Shown: piece by piece, positions 56,049 to 64,000 of the stretch
Position numbering within the stretch: position 1 is the stretch's first letter
How the letters are laid out: the number at the start of each line of letters is the position of its first letter
Origin: Mycobacterium sp. Aquia_216
GTDB lineage: Bacteria; Actinomycetota; Actinomycetes; Mycobacteriales; Mycobacteriaceae
Assembly: GCF_026723865.1 (NCBI RefSeq)
Contig: NZ_CP113529.1
Coordinates: forward strand, 3,224,001 to 3,288,000
Direction: 5' to 3'
DNA length: 64,000 bases
Made by a program: the position numbers and the translations under genes
Notes under the pieces: generated by a model
Databases searched by the model: none
Told to the model about the DNA's origin: nothing
Seen by the model: the letters and a program-made list of their open reading frames with translations, nothing else

Positions 56049-56647
56049 TAACCAGTACAAGTCTGAGACCGCCCGCAAATTAGTTGCGTAATTGCGCTAT
56101 TGCGGTTATTTCGTGTGCCCACAAGAGAATTTCTAGAGCGCCATAAGATGGGAGGGTTAGATAGTCGCCATCGACTCGGTAAACAATAGTTCTCTATACC
56201 TGTTAACACGATTGAGGGCCGGTGCGAAGATAGGTGTACTCGCGAACTGTAATCAGTGTTGGCCTCCTGGCGGTCCGTCGCTGGTTACTGGATTTGTCCA
56301 GCTTGCCCTGTTATTTTGTCCCAGCGGGAGTTAGCTGTAGCGAACCGATGTCCTCACACCAGGACCCCATGCAATGACAGTTCTTTTTTACAGCACGATT
56401 ACCCGGCGGGAACGCGTCGCGCATACTTTGTGCCCATGATGATCGCTATATTGAAGCTGCGAATTTGCACCAGGAGCACACGGAGATCCTGAGAAATTCT
56501 CAGCGGGGAGTGGACGAGCCTGTTGTCATTAAACACGTGTAATACAACCCGGATTCGATGGATTTCCTTAGAGCTGCGGCGCGTTTGCGGCGAGCACTGT
56601 GAAACCGCGCCTACCATGGCGGCCAAATGAGGGAGCGGAGGTAAGAA

Positions 56648-57892
56648 ATGTTGGACTTCGGGGCGTTACCACCGGAGATCAACTCCGGTCGGATGTATGT
56701 GGGTGCGGGATCGGGGCCGATGCTGGCCGCTGCGGCAGCCTGGGACGAGTTAGCCGCGGAACTGCTCTCGACGGCGGCCTTGTACGGCTCGACGATCCAG
56801 GGCCTGTCCGTCGGGTTGTGGACCGGTCCGTCGTCGATTTCGATGGCTTCCGCGGCTGCGCCGTATGTGCAGTGGATGAGCGCGACAGGGGCGCAGGCCG
56901 AGCAGGTGGCCGCGCAGGCCAAGCTTGCTGCGGGTGCCTATGAGGCGGCGTTCGCGGCCACGGTGCCGCCGCCGGTCATCGCGGCCAACCGTTCGCTGCT
57001 CGCGACGCTGGTTGCGACCAATCTCCTGGGCCAAAACACGCCGGCGATCGCGGCGACCGAAGCCCAGTACGTGGAGATGTGGGCGCAGGACGCCGCCGCG
57101 ATGTATGCGTATGCCGGGTCGTCGGCGACCGCGTCGCAGCTGCCGCCGTTCACCGAGCCGCCGCAAACAACGAACGGCTCGAGCTCGCAGCGGCAAGCGG
57201 CCGCTGTCGCTCAGTCGGGCACCACATCGGGTGCCAGCACCGCCACACAGCTGTCGTCGAATGCGGTGCAAGCCCTTTCGACGACAGTGACCGCGGCGGC
57301 TGATCCGTCGGCGGGGTTGACGGTGCCGCCCGCCGTGACGAACTGGAACACCATTTGGTCAGCCATTACCGGGGTGTTCTCGCCCCAGTCGTGGTCGACG
57401 ATCCCGGGTGGTCCGTTCCTGTCGTTCGGACAGACCTACGCGTGGGCCCAGAACGGGCAGGCCGCGCAGGCGTATCTGGCTGGACCGAAATTCATTTCGG
57501 GTCAGTTGGAGCCGTTGACCAGGGCCGCCGTCGGCGTGCATCCGATGCTGAGCTCCGCGGTCGGTGGATCGCCGGTTACCGGGTCGATGGGTAAGGCCTC
57601 CTTGGTGGGAAGCATGTCGGTGCCGCAGGGTTGGACAGAGGCGGCGCCGAATATCAGAATGCTCGCGCAATCGTTGCCCGCCAACTTGGCGGGCGCCCCG
57701 GCCGCGATGGTCGGGGAGGAGGGTGTGTTCAGCCAGATGGCGTTGTCCAGCCTGGCGGGACGCGCTGTGGCCGCCACCTCGACCTACTCAGTGAGCGGCA
57801 ATGCCGCGACGGCGGCCGCGCTGGGTGGTCTGGTCGCCGAAGCCGACCCCGCGGCCGCCACGATCATCGTGATCCCGGCTCTGGAGGACTGA
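56648..57892 (+). CDS. PPE family protein
   Basis: 414 residues starting [20 protein letters not shown], with VGLWTGPSS as the turn region and [11 protein letters not shown] as the SVP motif. The end differs from the other PPEs here: an extra 60 residues finish [11 protein letters not shown] instead of RPP-A-G. GCGGAGG lies before the ATG. It restarts the operon after the 1.1-kb gap and probably has its own promoter. Confidence 0.92.
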   Translation: MLDFGALPPEINSGRMYVGAGSGPMLAAAAAWDELAAELLSTAALYGSTIQGLSVGLWTGPSSISMASAAAPYVQWMSATGAQAEQVAAQAKLAAGAYEAAFAATVPPPVIAANRSLLATLVATNLLGQNTPAIAATEAQYVEMWAQDAAAMYAYAGSSATASQLPPFTEPPQTTNGSSSQRQAAAVAQSGTTSGASTATQLSSNAVQALSTTVTAAADPSAGLTVPPAVTNWNTIWSAITGVFSPQSWSTIPGGPFLSFGQTYAWAQNGQAAQAYLAGPKFISGQLEPLTRAAVGVHPMLSSAVGGSPVTGSMGKASLVGSMSVPQGWTEAAPNIRMLAQSLPANLAGAPAAMVGEEGVFSQMALSSLAGRAVAATSTYSVSGNAATAAALGGLVAEADPAAATIIVIPALED

Positions 57893-57966
57893 CCGCGATG
57901 AATACCACGCCCAGCAATCCAGCACCGTCCAGCCCGGCGTCGGCCACCAGGTAAAGGGGTAACGAC

Positions 57967-59358
57967 ATGTTTTACGGAGCCTTTCCACCGGAGTTCAACT
58001 CGGGCCGCATGTATGCCGGTCCGGGAGCGGAGTCGTTGGTGACAGCGGCGACGGCTTGGGAGAACCTGGCCGCCGAATTGCAGTCCATCGCTACCTCGTA
58101 TTCGTCGGTGGTTTCGAATCTGACGACCGGGCCATGGGTCGGTCCGTCGTCGCTTGCCATGGCGGCCGCGGCCGCGCCTTACGTGGCGTGGATGCAGCAG
58201 ACCGCGGCCCAGGCCGCCCAAACCGCGGTGCAAGCGACCGAGGCGGCCGCCGCGTATGAGGCGGCGTTCGCCGCGCACGTGCCGCCGCCGTTGATCGCCG
58301 CCAACCGCGAACTGCTCGCGCAGTTGATGGCGACCAACCTTTTCGGTCAGAACACCGGGGAGATCGCGGCCACCGAAGCCCAGTACGGCGAAATGTGGGC
58401 CCAGGACGGCGAGGCGATGGACACCTACTTCGCTTCCTCGGCTACTGCCTCGAACAAGTTGACGGAGTTCAGCCCAGCCCCGAGGACCACCAACGAGGCG
58501 GGCCCGGAGATGCAGGCGGCCGCGCTCTCCACGTCGTCTAGCACCACGGCCGGATCGGCGGCAACGACCGCGGCGGCCGCGGCCACCACACCCCCCGGGG
58601 CGCTGGGGTGGCTCGCCCAGTTGGCCACCGACTACCAGAACTTCTGGACCAACCTGCTGAACACCGTGCCGGGCGGGGCGAACTTTTACACGAGTTTTTA
58701 CAACGCTTTGAAGGTTCCGCTGGGCCTGACCACGCAGTACAACGACATCGGGTTGCTGATCAACTTTCCGGTGTCGCAGTGGCTCAAGTTCGCACCACCG
58801 GTGGCCTATGGTGCGCTCCCGAAGGACGCGCTGGGCGCCGGTCTGGGCGCGTTGGGCTTTTCCCGCGGCACGCTGTTCGACGCGATCAGCCCGACGGCCG
58901 GTTTCGCGCGCGGAACCCTGGTCGGATCGTTGACGGTCCCGCCCAGCTGGGCCTCGGCGACCCCGGCGATCAGGACGGTGGCTGCCGCCTTGACGGCCGC
59001 CGGGCCCGAGGCCATTCCCGCGGCGGCGCTCGGCGAGGGAAGCCTGTTCAGTTCGATGGGGATGGCGGGGATGCTGGGCAGCGCCATGGGTGCCGGAGGA
59101 CCCACCGTGGTCCGTGCCGGCATCCGCAATCGGATGACCCCGATCAAAGACCTCAAGGACAAGAACTCGCCCGAACAGCTGAAACGTCTTGTCGCACAGA
59201 TATCGGAGAAACCCGAAACCGTGCAGCACCACAACGTCGATCAAGAGGGTCTCGATGCGTTGCTCGAGCAACTGGCCAAGAAACCCGGCATCCACGCGGT
59301 GCACCTGAAAAAGGGCAAGTCCAAGGTCATCCCGTCCGGAGAAGCGCAATTAGGATAG
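57967..59358 (+). CDS. PPE family protein with charged C-terminal domain (PPE33-like)
   Basis: 463 residues starting [20 protein letters not shown], turn GPWVGPSS and SVP-type motif GSLTVPPSWAS. From about residue 383 it carries an unusual basic and acidic tail (RNRMTPIKDLKDKNSPEQLKR, HHNVDQEGLDALLEQLAKKPG, LKKGKSKVIP) unlike the Ala/Gly-rich ends of other PPEs. M. tuberculosis PPE33 (468 residues) has the same place before Rv1810. AAAGGGG precedes the start. Confidence 0.92.
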   Translation: MFYGAFPPEFNSGRMYAGPGAESLVTAATAWENLAAELQSIATSYSSVVSNLTTGPWVGPSSLAMAAAAAPYVAWMQQTAAQAAQTAVQATEAAAAYEAAFAAHVPPPLIAANRELLAQLMATNLFGQNTGEIAATEAQYGEMWAQDGEAMDTYFASSATASNKLTEFSPAPRTTNEAGPEMQAAALSTSSSTTAGSAATTAAAAATTPPGALGWLAQLATDYQNFWTNLLNTVPGGANFYTSFYNALKVPLGLTTQYNDIGLLINFPVSQWLKFAPPVAYGALPKDALGAGLGALGFSRGTLFDAISPTAGFARGTLVGSLTVPPSWASATPAIRTVAAALTAAGPEAIPAAALGEGSLFSSMGMAGMLGSAMGAGGPTVVRAGIRNRMTPIKDLKDKNSPEQLKRLVAQISEKPETVQHHNVDQEGLDALLEQLAKKPGIHAVHLKKGKSKVIPSGEAQLG

Positions 59359-59423
59359 GGGCCAAGGCCTTTGGTCACGAACGAACAAGTAAAGGCTTCC
59401 TCGCAATGAGAGGGTGATCGGTG

Positions 59424-59747
59424 ATGAAAAAACTACTGACGGCACTTGGCGTCGCCGCCTTGATCGGCTTTGCGGCACCGGCGTACGCCGACCCCATTCC
59501 GGAACCGGACGGCGACGACGCGGGCTTCCTTGCCGCACTGCGCCAAGCCGGGTTCAGCTTTTCCAGCGAGGGTGCTGCCGTCTCGGCAGGACGAGCGGTG
59601 TGCACCTGCCTGAACAACGGCGAAGACAACTTGGAACTACTCCACGACGTGAAAAGCCGCAACCCCGGAATGGACATGGAGATGGCATCCAACTTCGCCT
59701 TGATCTCCGCGAAATTCTACTGCCCACACCAACTTTCGAAGGCTTGA
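59424..59747 (+). CDS. Small secreted DUF732 protein (Rv1810-like)
   Basis: 107 residues with a signal peptide (KKLLTALGVAALIGFAAPAYA) and a DUF732 domain (DAGFLAALRQAGFSFSSEGAAV; AVCTCLNNGEDNLELLHDVK; MASNFALISAKFYCPHQL). An extra cysteine appears in CTC. An AGAGGGTGATCG stretch precedes it. It lies 65 bp after the PPE and 16 bp before a second DUF732 gene. Confidence 0.88.
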   Translation: MKKLLTALGVAALIGFAAPAYADPIPEPDGDDAGFLAALRQAGFSFSSEGAAVSAGRAVCTCLNNGEDNLELLHDVKSRNPGMDMEMASNFALISAKFYCPHQLSKA

Positions 59748-59763
59748 TCGAGAGTCGATTCCA

Positions 59764-60096
59764 ATGCGACCGCTGCTAGCGCTACTCGGTGTGTCCGCGA
59801 TGATCGGCCTGGCGGCGCCCGCTCACGGCGATCCGGACGGCAGTTCCGACGACACCGGCTTCCTCGCGACGGTGCGCGGCGCGGGCATCACCTACACCGA
59901 CCCGGCTCAGGCCGTCGCATTCGGAAAGGCGGTGTGCGGCTTGATCGGAGCGGGCAAATCCGGCTCGGAGCTGGTGCACGACCTGCAGCGCAACAACCCC
60001 GGCATGACCACGGATCACGCAACCCTGTTCGTGGGGATCTCGGCGAAGTATTACTGTCCGCAGCAACTCGCCGGCAAGCCCGCCTCAGCACGGTAG
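59764..60096 (+). CDS. Small secreted DUF732 protein (Rv1810-like)
   Basis: 110 residues with a signal peptide (RPLLALLGVSAMIGLAAPAHG) and a DUF732 domain (DTGFLATVRGAGITYTDPAQAV; AVCGLIGAGKSGSELVHDLQ; FVGISAKYYCPQQL). It is the third member of the family in this operon and sits directly before mgtC. The two conserved cysteines are kept. Confidence 0.88.
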   Translation: MRPLLALLGVSAMIGLAAPAHGDPDGSSDDTGFLATVRGAGITYTDPAQAVAFGKAVCGLIGAGKSGSELVHDLQRNNPGMTTDHATLFVGISAKYYCPQQLAGKPASAR

Positions 60097-60274
60097 CGAC
60101 GGCCGGCCACCCGGCAGCGCGAAGGTGTCACGGGAATGACTGCCGGGGAACCGGATTGGCCGGGATTTAGCTGGCGTTCATCTGGGCGTGGTTACCTGGC
60201 CGGGGCTGGTCAGTGCCCATCGCGTCCGGTCGGGGGGACTGCGCGGCCGCGTCGTCGGGGGAAGGAGTGCGGGT

Positions 60275-60985
60275 ATGACGCAGACGTTGAGCGTCGCCGA
60301 TTTCGCGCTCCGGCTGGCCGTCGGGGTGGGCTGCGGCGCACTGATCGGCATGGAGCGGCAATGGCGAGCGCGCCGGGCCGGTCTGCGCACGAATGCACTG
60401 GTCGCCGCGGGTGCGACGTTGTTCGTGCTGTATGCGGTTGCCACCCAGGACAGCAGCCCCACCAGAGTTGCGTCCTATGTGGTGTCGGGCATCGGATTCC
60501 TCGGCGGCGGGGTGATCCTGCGCGAGGGCGTCAACGTCCGGGGCCTCAACACCGCCGCCACCCTGTGGTGCTCCGCGGCCATCGGCGTGCTGGCCGCCTC
60601 CGGGCACCTCGTGTTCACTTTGATCGCCACCCTTACCGTCCTCACCATCCACTTGGTGGGCCGCCCGCTGGGGCGGGTGATCGACCACGACAACGACACC
60701 GAAGAAGACGAAGGTCGGCAACCTTTTCTGGTGCAGGCAATCTGTCGCCCGAAATCCGCGAAGTACGCCCGCGCCCAATTGGTCCAGCACGCCCGCAGCA
60801 ACGATCTCACGCTGCGCGGCATCCACACCGGGCAGGCCGCCGACGACGAGATCACCTTGACGGCACACCTTCTCGTGGATGGCCATACACCCGCCAAGTT
60901 GGAGCGATTGGTGGCCGAGCTGTCGCTGCAACCCGGAGTTCGCGCGGTGCAGTGGTATGCCGGCGACGAAGCTCAGTCCGACTGA
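60275..60985 (+). CDS. mgtC: MgtC/SapB family membrane protein
   Basis: 236 residues (M. tuberculosis MgtC, Rv1811, 234). Family motifs are GCGALIGMERQWRARRAGLRTNALVAAGA, VVSGIGFLGGGVILREG and VRGLNTAATLWCSAAIGVLAASG in the four- to five-helix membrane part. A C-terminal ACT-like cytoplasmic domain follows. MgtC proteins support growth in low Mg2+ and in macrophages. The ATG at 60275 has GAAGGAG 8 bases upstream. It is the last gene of the region that begins with the M-box. Confidence 0.93.
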   Translation: MTQTLSVADFALRLAVGVGCGALIGMERQWRARRAGLRTNALVAAGATLFVLYAVATQDSSPTRVASYVVSGIGFLGGGVILREGVNVRGLNTAATLWCSAAIGVLAASGHLVFTLIATLTVLTIHLVGRPLGRVIDHDNDTEEDEGRQPFLVQAICRPKSAKYARAQLVQHARSNDLTLRGIHTGQAADDEITLTAHLLVDGHTPAKLERLVAELSLQPGVRAVQWYAGDEAQSD

Positions 60986-61079
60986 CGAGACCGGCTACGA
61001 CCGGGACGGTAACTCCGGTGCGGCCGCGGCCAGCAGGTCGGTACGGTCGCCGGTCAACCCCAGGCCGTAACCTGTCTGT

Positions 61080-62021
61080 GTGGGTGCCGTCACTGGGTTT
61101 TTAGCCGTACTACCCCCGCAAATGCGGGACCCGGTGCTGTTCGCCATTCCGTTTTTCCTGCTGTTGCTGATTCTCGAATGGACTGCGGCACGCAAGCTGG
61201 AACGGCTTGAGATCGCCACCGTCGATCCCCGACCGGCGTCGGGCGCCTATCTGACCCGTGATTCTTGGGCGAGCATGTCGATGGGGCTGGTGTCGATCGC
61301 CACTACCGCAGGCTGGAAGACCCTGGCGCTGCTCGGGTATGCGGCGATTTATGCCTACCTGGCGCCGTGGCACCTGCGGGTAGACCAGTGGTACACCTGG
61401 GTCATCGCGATCGTCGGCGTCGACCTGCTGTACTACGCCTACCACCGCATCGCCCACCGGGTACGGTTGGTCTGGGCCACCCACCAGGCGCATCACTCGA
61501 GCCAATACTTCAACTTCGCGACCGCGCTGCGCCAGAAGTGGAACAACAGTGGCGAGATCTTGATGTGGATCCCGTTGCCGCTGTTGGGGATTCCGCCGTG
61601 GATGGTGTTCTTCGCCTTCTCGCTGAACTTGATCTACCAGTACTGGGTGCACACCGAGCGGATCGACAAGCTGCCGCGACCGATCGAATTCGTCTTCAAC
61701 ACGCCGTCACACCATCGAGTGCACCACGGCATGGACCAGGTGTATCTCGACAAGAACTACGGCGGCATCTTCATCGTTTGGGACCGCTTGTTCGGCAGTT
61801 TCCAGTCGGAGCTGTTCCGTCCGCACTACGGCCTCACCAAGCAAGTGGACACCTTCAACATCTGGAAACTGCAGACTCGCGAATACGTCGCGATTGCGCG
61901 CGACTGGCGGTCGGCCAGCCGGCTTCGGGACCGGCTGGGCTACGTTTTCGGACCGCCGGGCTGGACTCCACGCCCGGCTGGTCAACCCGACGACTCCGTT
62001 CGGCTGGCGACGTCGATGTAA
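61080..62021 (+). CDS. erg3: Sterol desaturase/fatty acid hydroxylase family protein (Rv1814/Erg3-like)
   Basis: 313 residues. Membrane-bound diiron hydroxylase histidine boxes are visible: HRIAH, HQAHHSSQYFN and HHRVHHG, with transmembrane helices around LFAIPFFLLLLILEW and WVIAIVGVDLLYYAYH. The family desaturates or hydroxylates lipids at the membrane. The place between mgtC and the Rv1815-like protease matches M. tuberculosis Rv1814. Start is a GTG at 61080; an ATG at 61122 is possible. Confidence 0.9.
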   Translation: MGAVTGFLAVLPPQMRDPVLFAIPFFLLLLILEWTAARKLERLEIATVDPRPASGAYLTRDSWASMSMGLVSIATTAGWKTLALLGYAAIYAYLAPWHLRVDQWYTWVIAIVGVDLLYYAYHRIAHRVRLVWATHQAHHSSQYFNFATALRQKWNNSGEILMWIPLPLLGIPPWMVFFAFSLNLIYQYWVHTERIDKLPRPIEFVFNTPSHHRVHHGMDQVYLDKNYGGIFIVWDRLFGSFQSELFRPHYGLTKQVDTFNIWKLQTREYVAIARDWRSASRLRDRLGYVFGPPGWTPRPAGQPDDSVRLATSM

Positions 62022-62125
62022 CGCTGGCCCCGGCTAGCGCGAATAGGTCGATGTCGAAACAGTAACGACGTAATCTCAGTTTGTGGTCGGTAGGCGCGCC
62101 GACCTCGACGGAACGGAGTTCGTCC

Positions 62126-62803
62126 GTGGTGTATCGCATCGCACTTCGCGTAGTGGCCGCAGCGGTTGCCGCCCTGGCCTTTACCCCTGGTCTGCCGGCC
62201 GCGACGGCCCACGCCGACCCGGTGGTGGTCTTCCCGGGCATGGAGATCCTGCAGGACAACCGGCTGTGCACGCTCGGCTACGTCGACCAGTCCCAGAAAA
62301 TCGCTTACACCGCGGGACACTGTCGCAGCACCGGCACTACCGTCACCGACAAGAACCGCAACCCCATCGGCCATCTCGCGACCTTCCGCGACGACACGCC
62401 CAGCGGCTCGACGGTGGCAATCGACCAGGCGATCAGCGACTACGAAGTGATCGCACTGGACGCCGATATCCCGACCAACAACATCCTGCCGGGCGGACGT
62501 CCGCTGGTGTCGAGCCCGAACGTGGCGCTTACCCCCGGGCAGGCGGTCTGCCACTTCGGCGTATCCACCGGGGAAACCTGCGGGACCGTCGAGGCAGTGA
62601 ACAACGGCTGGTTCACCATGTCCCACGGCGTCCAGAGCCACCCGGGCGACTCGGGCGGACCGGTGTACCTGGCCGGCGGCGGTCCCGGACAAATCGTCGG
62701 GATCTTCAACAGCATGTGGGGCGACTTTCCCGCGGCCGTGTCGTGGCGAACCACCTCCGAGGAGGTCCACCAGGACATGGCGGGGCAGGCCAACGGCGGC
62801 TAG
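62126..62803 (+). CDS. Secreted trypsin-like serine protease (Rv1815-like)
   Basis: 225 residues with a signal peptide ([25 protein letters not shown]). The S1 triad regions are TAGHC for His, an Asp probably in AISDYEV, and GDSGGP for Ser; two cysteine pairs are likely. Two adjacent GTG codons (62126, 62129) can start it after GGAACGGAG. M. tuberculosis Rv1815 (221 residues) has the same position. Substrate unknown. Confidence 0.88.
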   Translation: MVYRIALRVVAAAVAALAFTPGLPAATAHADPVVVFPGMEILQDNRLCTLGYVDQSQKIAYTAGHCRSTGTTVTDKNRNPIGHLATFRDDTPSGSTVAIDQAISDYEVIALDADIPTNNILPGGRPLVSSPNVALTPGQAVCHFGVSTGETCGTVEAVNNGWFTMSHGVQSHPGDSGGPVYLAGGGPGQIVGIFNSMWGDFPAAVSWRTTSEEVHQDMAGQANGG

Positions 62804-62810
62804 CCCCGCG

Positions 62811-63266
62811 TCACTGCGAGCCGCCCGCCACGCCGAGCACAAACACCGGTATCGACGGGGCGCCGGCACGGAATTGCTCGTCGGTGGACTCCGGTGTCAA
62901 CCCGGCGACATAGCCTTTGACCTGCCAGTACCACCTGTCGAGGTAGCGCTTCAACAACTCGGGTTTGGCCGCGTCGGCGACCTCCGTGGCCTGGACCTGC
63001 CGCCGACGCCAGCGGGGTCCCAGTTCCACGACGCCCGCCGCCCGGACGTTGCGCGCCCACTGGGTGTTTCCTCGCGGTGAGACGAGATAGTCGACGCCGT
63101 CGATCGTCAGCAGGTTGATCACCACCGCACGCGGCTTTCCCGTCTTGCGCCCGCGGACCCGCAGCGCCCGGGTCCCGGCGATGCTGACCCCCGACTCGGC
63201 GAGCCAGCGAATGACGGCGTTACCGGCCCGGACGGCCCGGTTGGGTTCTTCGTAACGCGTGGACAT
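62811..63266 (-). CDS. F420-dependent nitroreductase-type (Ddn/DUF385) protein
   Basis: 151 residues with the split-barrel fold typical of Ddn-like deazaflavin (F420) proteins: GTRALRVRGRKTGKPRAVVINLLTIDG, YLVSPRGNTQWARNVRAAG, then a helix ending in YVAGLTPE. Such enzymes reduce quinones or other substrates with F420H2. Start is the ATG at 63266. It is convergent with the protease gene (7-bp gap) and divergent from the TetR gene, which suggests regulation by that TetR. Confidence 0.88.
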   Translation of the reverse strand: MSTRYEEPNRAVRAGNAVIRWLAESGVSIAGTRALRVRGRKTGKPRAVVINLLTIDGVDYLVSPRGNTQWARNVRAAGVVELGPRWRRRQVQATEVADAAKPELLKRYLDRWYWQVKGYVAGLTPESTDEQFRAGAPSIPVFVLGVAGGSQ

Positions 63267-63386
63267 GGTGGATCCTCTCGGCCGGGCTTCGGTAATCGTG
63301 AGAGCAGTGCTCTCTATCGTGGTGACAGTGCCACAACACCTACCGAAAAGCAAGAGCGGTGATCTCGGTTATGCCAGACTGATCAC

Positions 63387-64000
63387 GTGGGCAAACGCCA
63401 GGAATCGCGGGAACAGATCGAGACACGCATCGTCGAGCTGGGCCGTCGCCACCTGGTCGATCGCGGCGCGGCCGGGTTGTCGCTGCGTGCGATCGCACGC
63501 GACCTCGGCATGGTCTCCTCGGCCGTGTACCGGTATGTGTCCAGCCGCGACGAATTGCTCACCCTGCTGCTGATCGACGCCTACACCGATCTGGCCAACG
63601 CGGTCGACCGGGCCCGCGACACCGCCGACGAACTGTGGAGTGACGACGTCGTCGCCATCGCTCGGGCAGCGCGAAGGTGGGCCGTCGATCATCCCGCGCA
63701 GTGGGCCCTGCTGTACGGCAGCCCGGTTCCCGGCTATCACGCTCCTGCCGAGCGCACCGTCGGAGTCGGCACCCGTGTGGTCGGAGCCATCTTCGATGCC
63801 ATCGCCGCGGGGATCACCACTGGCGACATCAGGCTGACCAATACCGTTGTCCCACAACCGCTGTCGTCCGACTTCGACCGGATTCGGCAAGAATTCAGCT
63901 TTCCCGGCGACGACGCTGTCATCGCGAAGTGCTTTTTGTTCTGGGCGGGGGTGCTGGGCGCCATCAACCTCGAGGTGTTCGGACAGTACGGCGCCGACAC
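63387..64000 (+). CDS. TetR family regulator (Rv1816-like), 3' end outside window
   Basis: 204 codons are present, starting at a GTG at 63387. The helix-turn-helix is LSLRAIARDLGMVSSAVYRYVSSRDELLTLLL, and the C-terminal ligand domain follows (WAVDHPAQWALLYGSPVPGYHAP), the TetR_C_25-type pattern seen in Rv1816. It is divergent from the nitroreductase gene with a 120-bp gap and may control it and itself. The protein runs past the window edge. Confidence 0.9.
   Translation, partial: MGKRQESREQIETRIVELGRRHLVDRGAAGLSLRAIARDLGMVSSAVYRYVSSRDELLTLLLIDAYTDLANAVDRARDTADELWSDDVVAIARAARRWAVDHPAQWALLYGSPVPGYHAPAERTVGVGTRVVGAIFDAIAAGITTGDIRLTNTVVPQPLSSDFDRIRQEFSFPGDDAVIAKCFLFWAGVLGAINLEVFGQYGAD

Larger units (their letters stand above)
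55522..56647. other. AT-richer 1.1-kb gap with decayed esx genes
   Basis: No intact gene is supported. The middle holds the remains of an esxM/esxN-type pair (annotated separately). From about 56050 on the sequence is clearly richer in A and T than its surroundings and shows no family similarity in any frame. The last 60 bases hold a GGAGCGGAGG site for the next PPE and probably its promoter. Confidence 0.65.

Noticed and set aside
57898..57954. 18-codon plus-strand frame between two PPE genes
   Set aside because: No ribosome site and only a Pro/Ser-rich composition; it cannot be told from noise.
57784..59349. 521-codon minus-strand open frame opposite a PPE gene
   Set aside because: Arg/Gly-rich shadow typical of Ala-rich PPE genes read backwards.

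Overview
The window is from a high-GC actinobacterium. It carries a complete ESX-5 (type VII secretion) locus with PE and PPE genes, and its gene order matches M. tuberculosis from about Rv1779c to Rv1816. ESX-5 is known only from slow-growing mycobacteria, so this is most likely a slow-growing non-tuberculous Mycobacterium. Locus comparisons are from memory of M. tuberculosis annotation, not from a search.

Region 1 (1-17 kb) is accessory metabolism. It holds an acyl-CoA synthetase cut by the window edge with its TetR regulator, a methyltransferase, an RNA helicase and a three-gene cobalt-type nitrile hydratase/thiocyanate hydrolase-like set. A compact minus-strand catabolic operon follows: mycofactocin-type SDR, E1 alpha, E1 beta, free lipoyl domain, crotonase, acyl-CoA synthetase, Rieske oxygenase and KstD-like flavoprotein. 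A CoA-transferase is divergent from it. The operon reads like a degradation route for a CoA-activated cyclic or aromatic compound whose substrate is unknown.

Region 2 (17.4-22.2 kb) has a stand-alone ANTAR protein and a MarR regulator with an apparent frameshift. Divergent from it is a complete tmoABCDE-type soluble diiron monooxygenase without its reductase.

Region 3 (22.2-28.4 kb) has a DUF4407 membrane protein, an Rv1780-like protein, an SRPBCC protein, a UsfY-like membrane protein, a SnoaL-like protein and malQ.

Region 4 (28.8-52.1 kb) is ESX-5: eccB5, eccC5, cyp143 and its ferredoxin, a PPE-PE-PPE-PPE-PPE-PE block, esxM, esxN, espG5, eccD5, mycP5, eccE5 and eccA5. The PPE block has a tandem duplication of about 3.4 kb in which the second PE has apparently decayed. 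Noncoding repeats lie between the PPE genes.

Region 5 (52.1-61 kb) is the counterpart of the PE20-PPE31-33-mgtC region. It opens with an M-box (Mg2+) riboswitch. The PE gene that should follow has shrunk to a 24-codon remnant that still ends in a YxxxE motif. Four PPE genes, three small secreted DUF732 proteins and mgtC follow. A 1.1-kb AT-richer gap in the middle holds the decayed remains of an esxM/esxN-type pair. The window closes with an Rv1814-like sterol desaturase, a secreted trypsin-like protease, an F420-type nitroreductase and a TetR regulator cut by the end. No tRNA, rRNA, insertion sequence or CRISPR array was seen.
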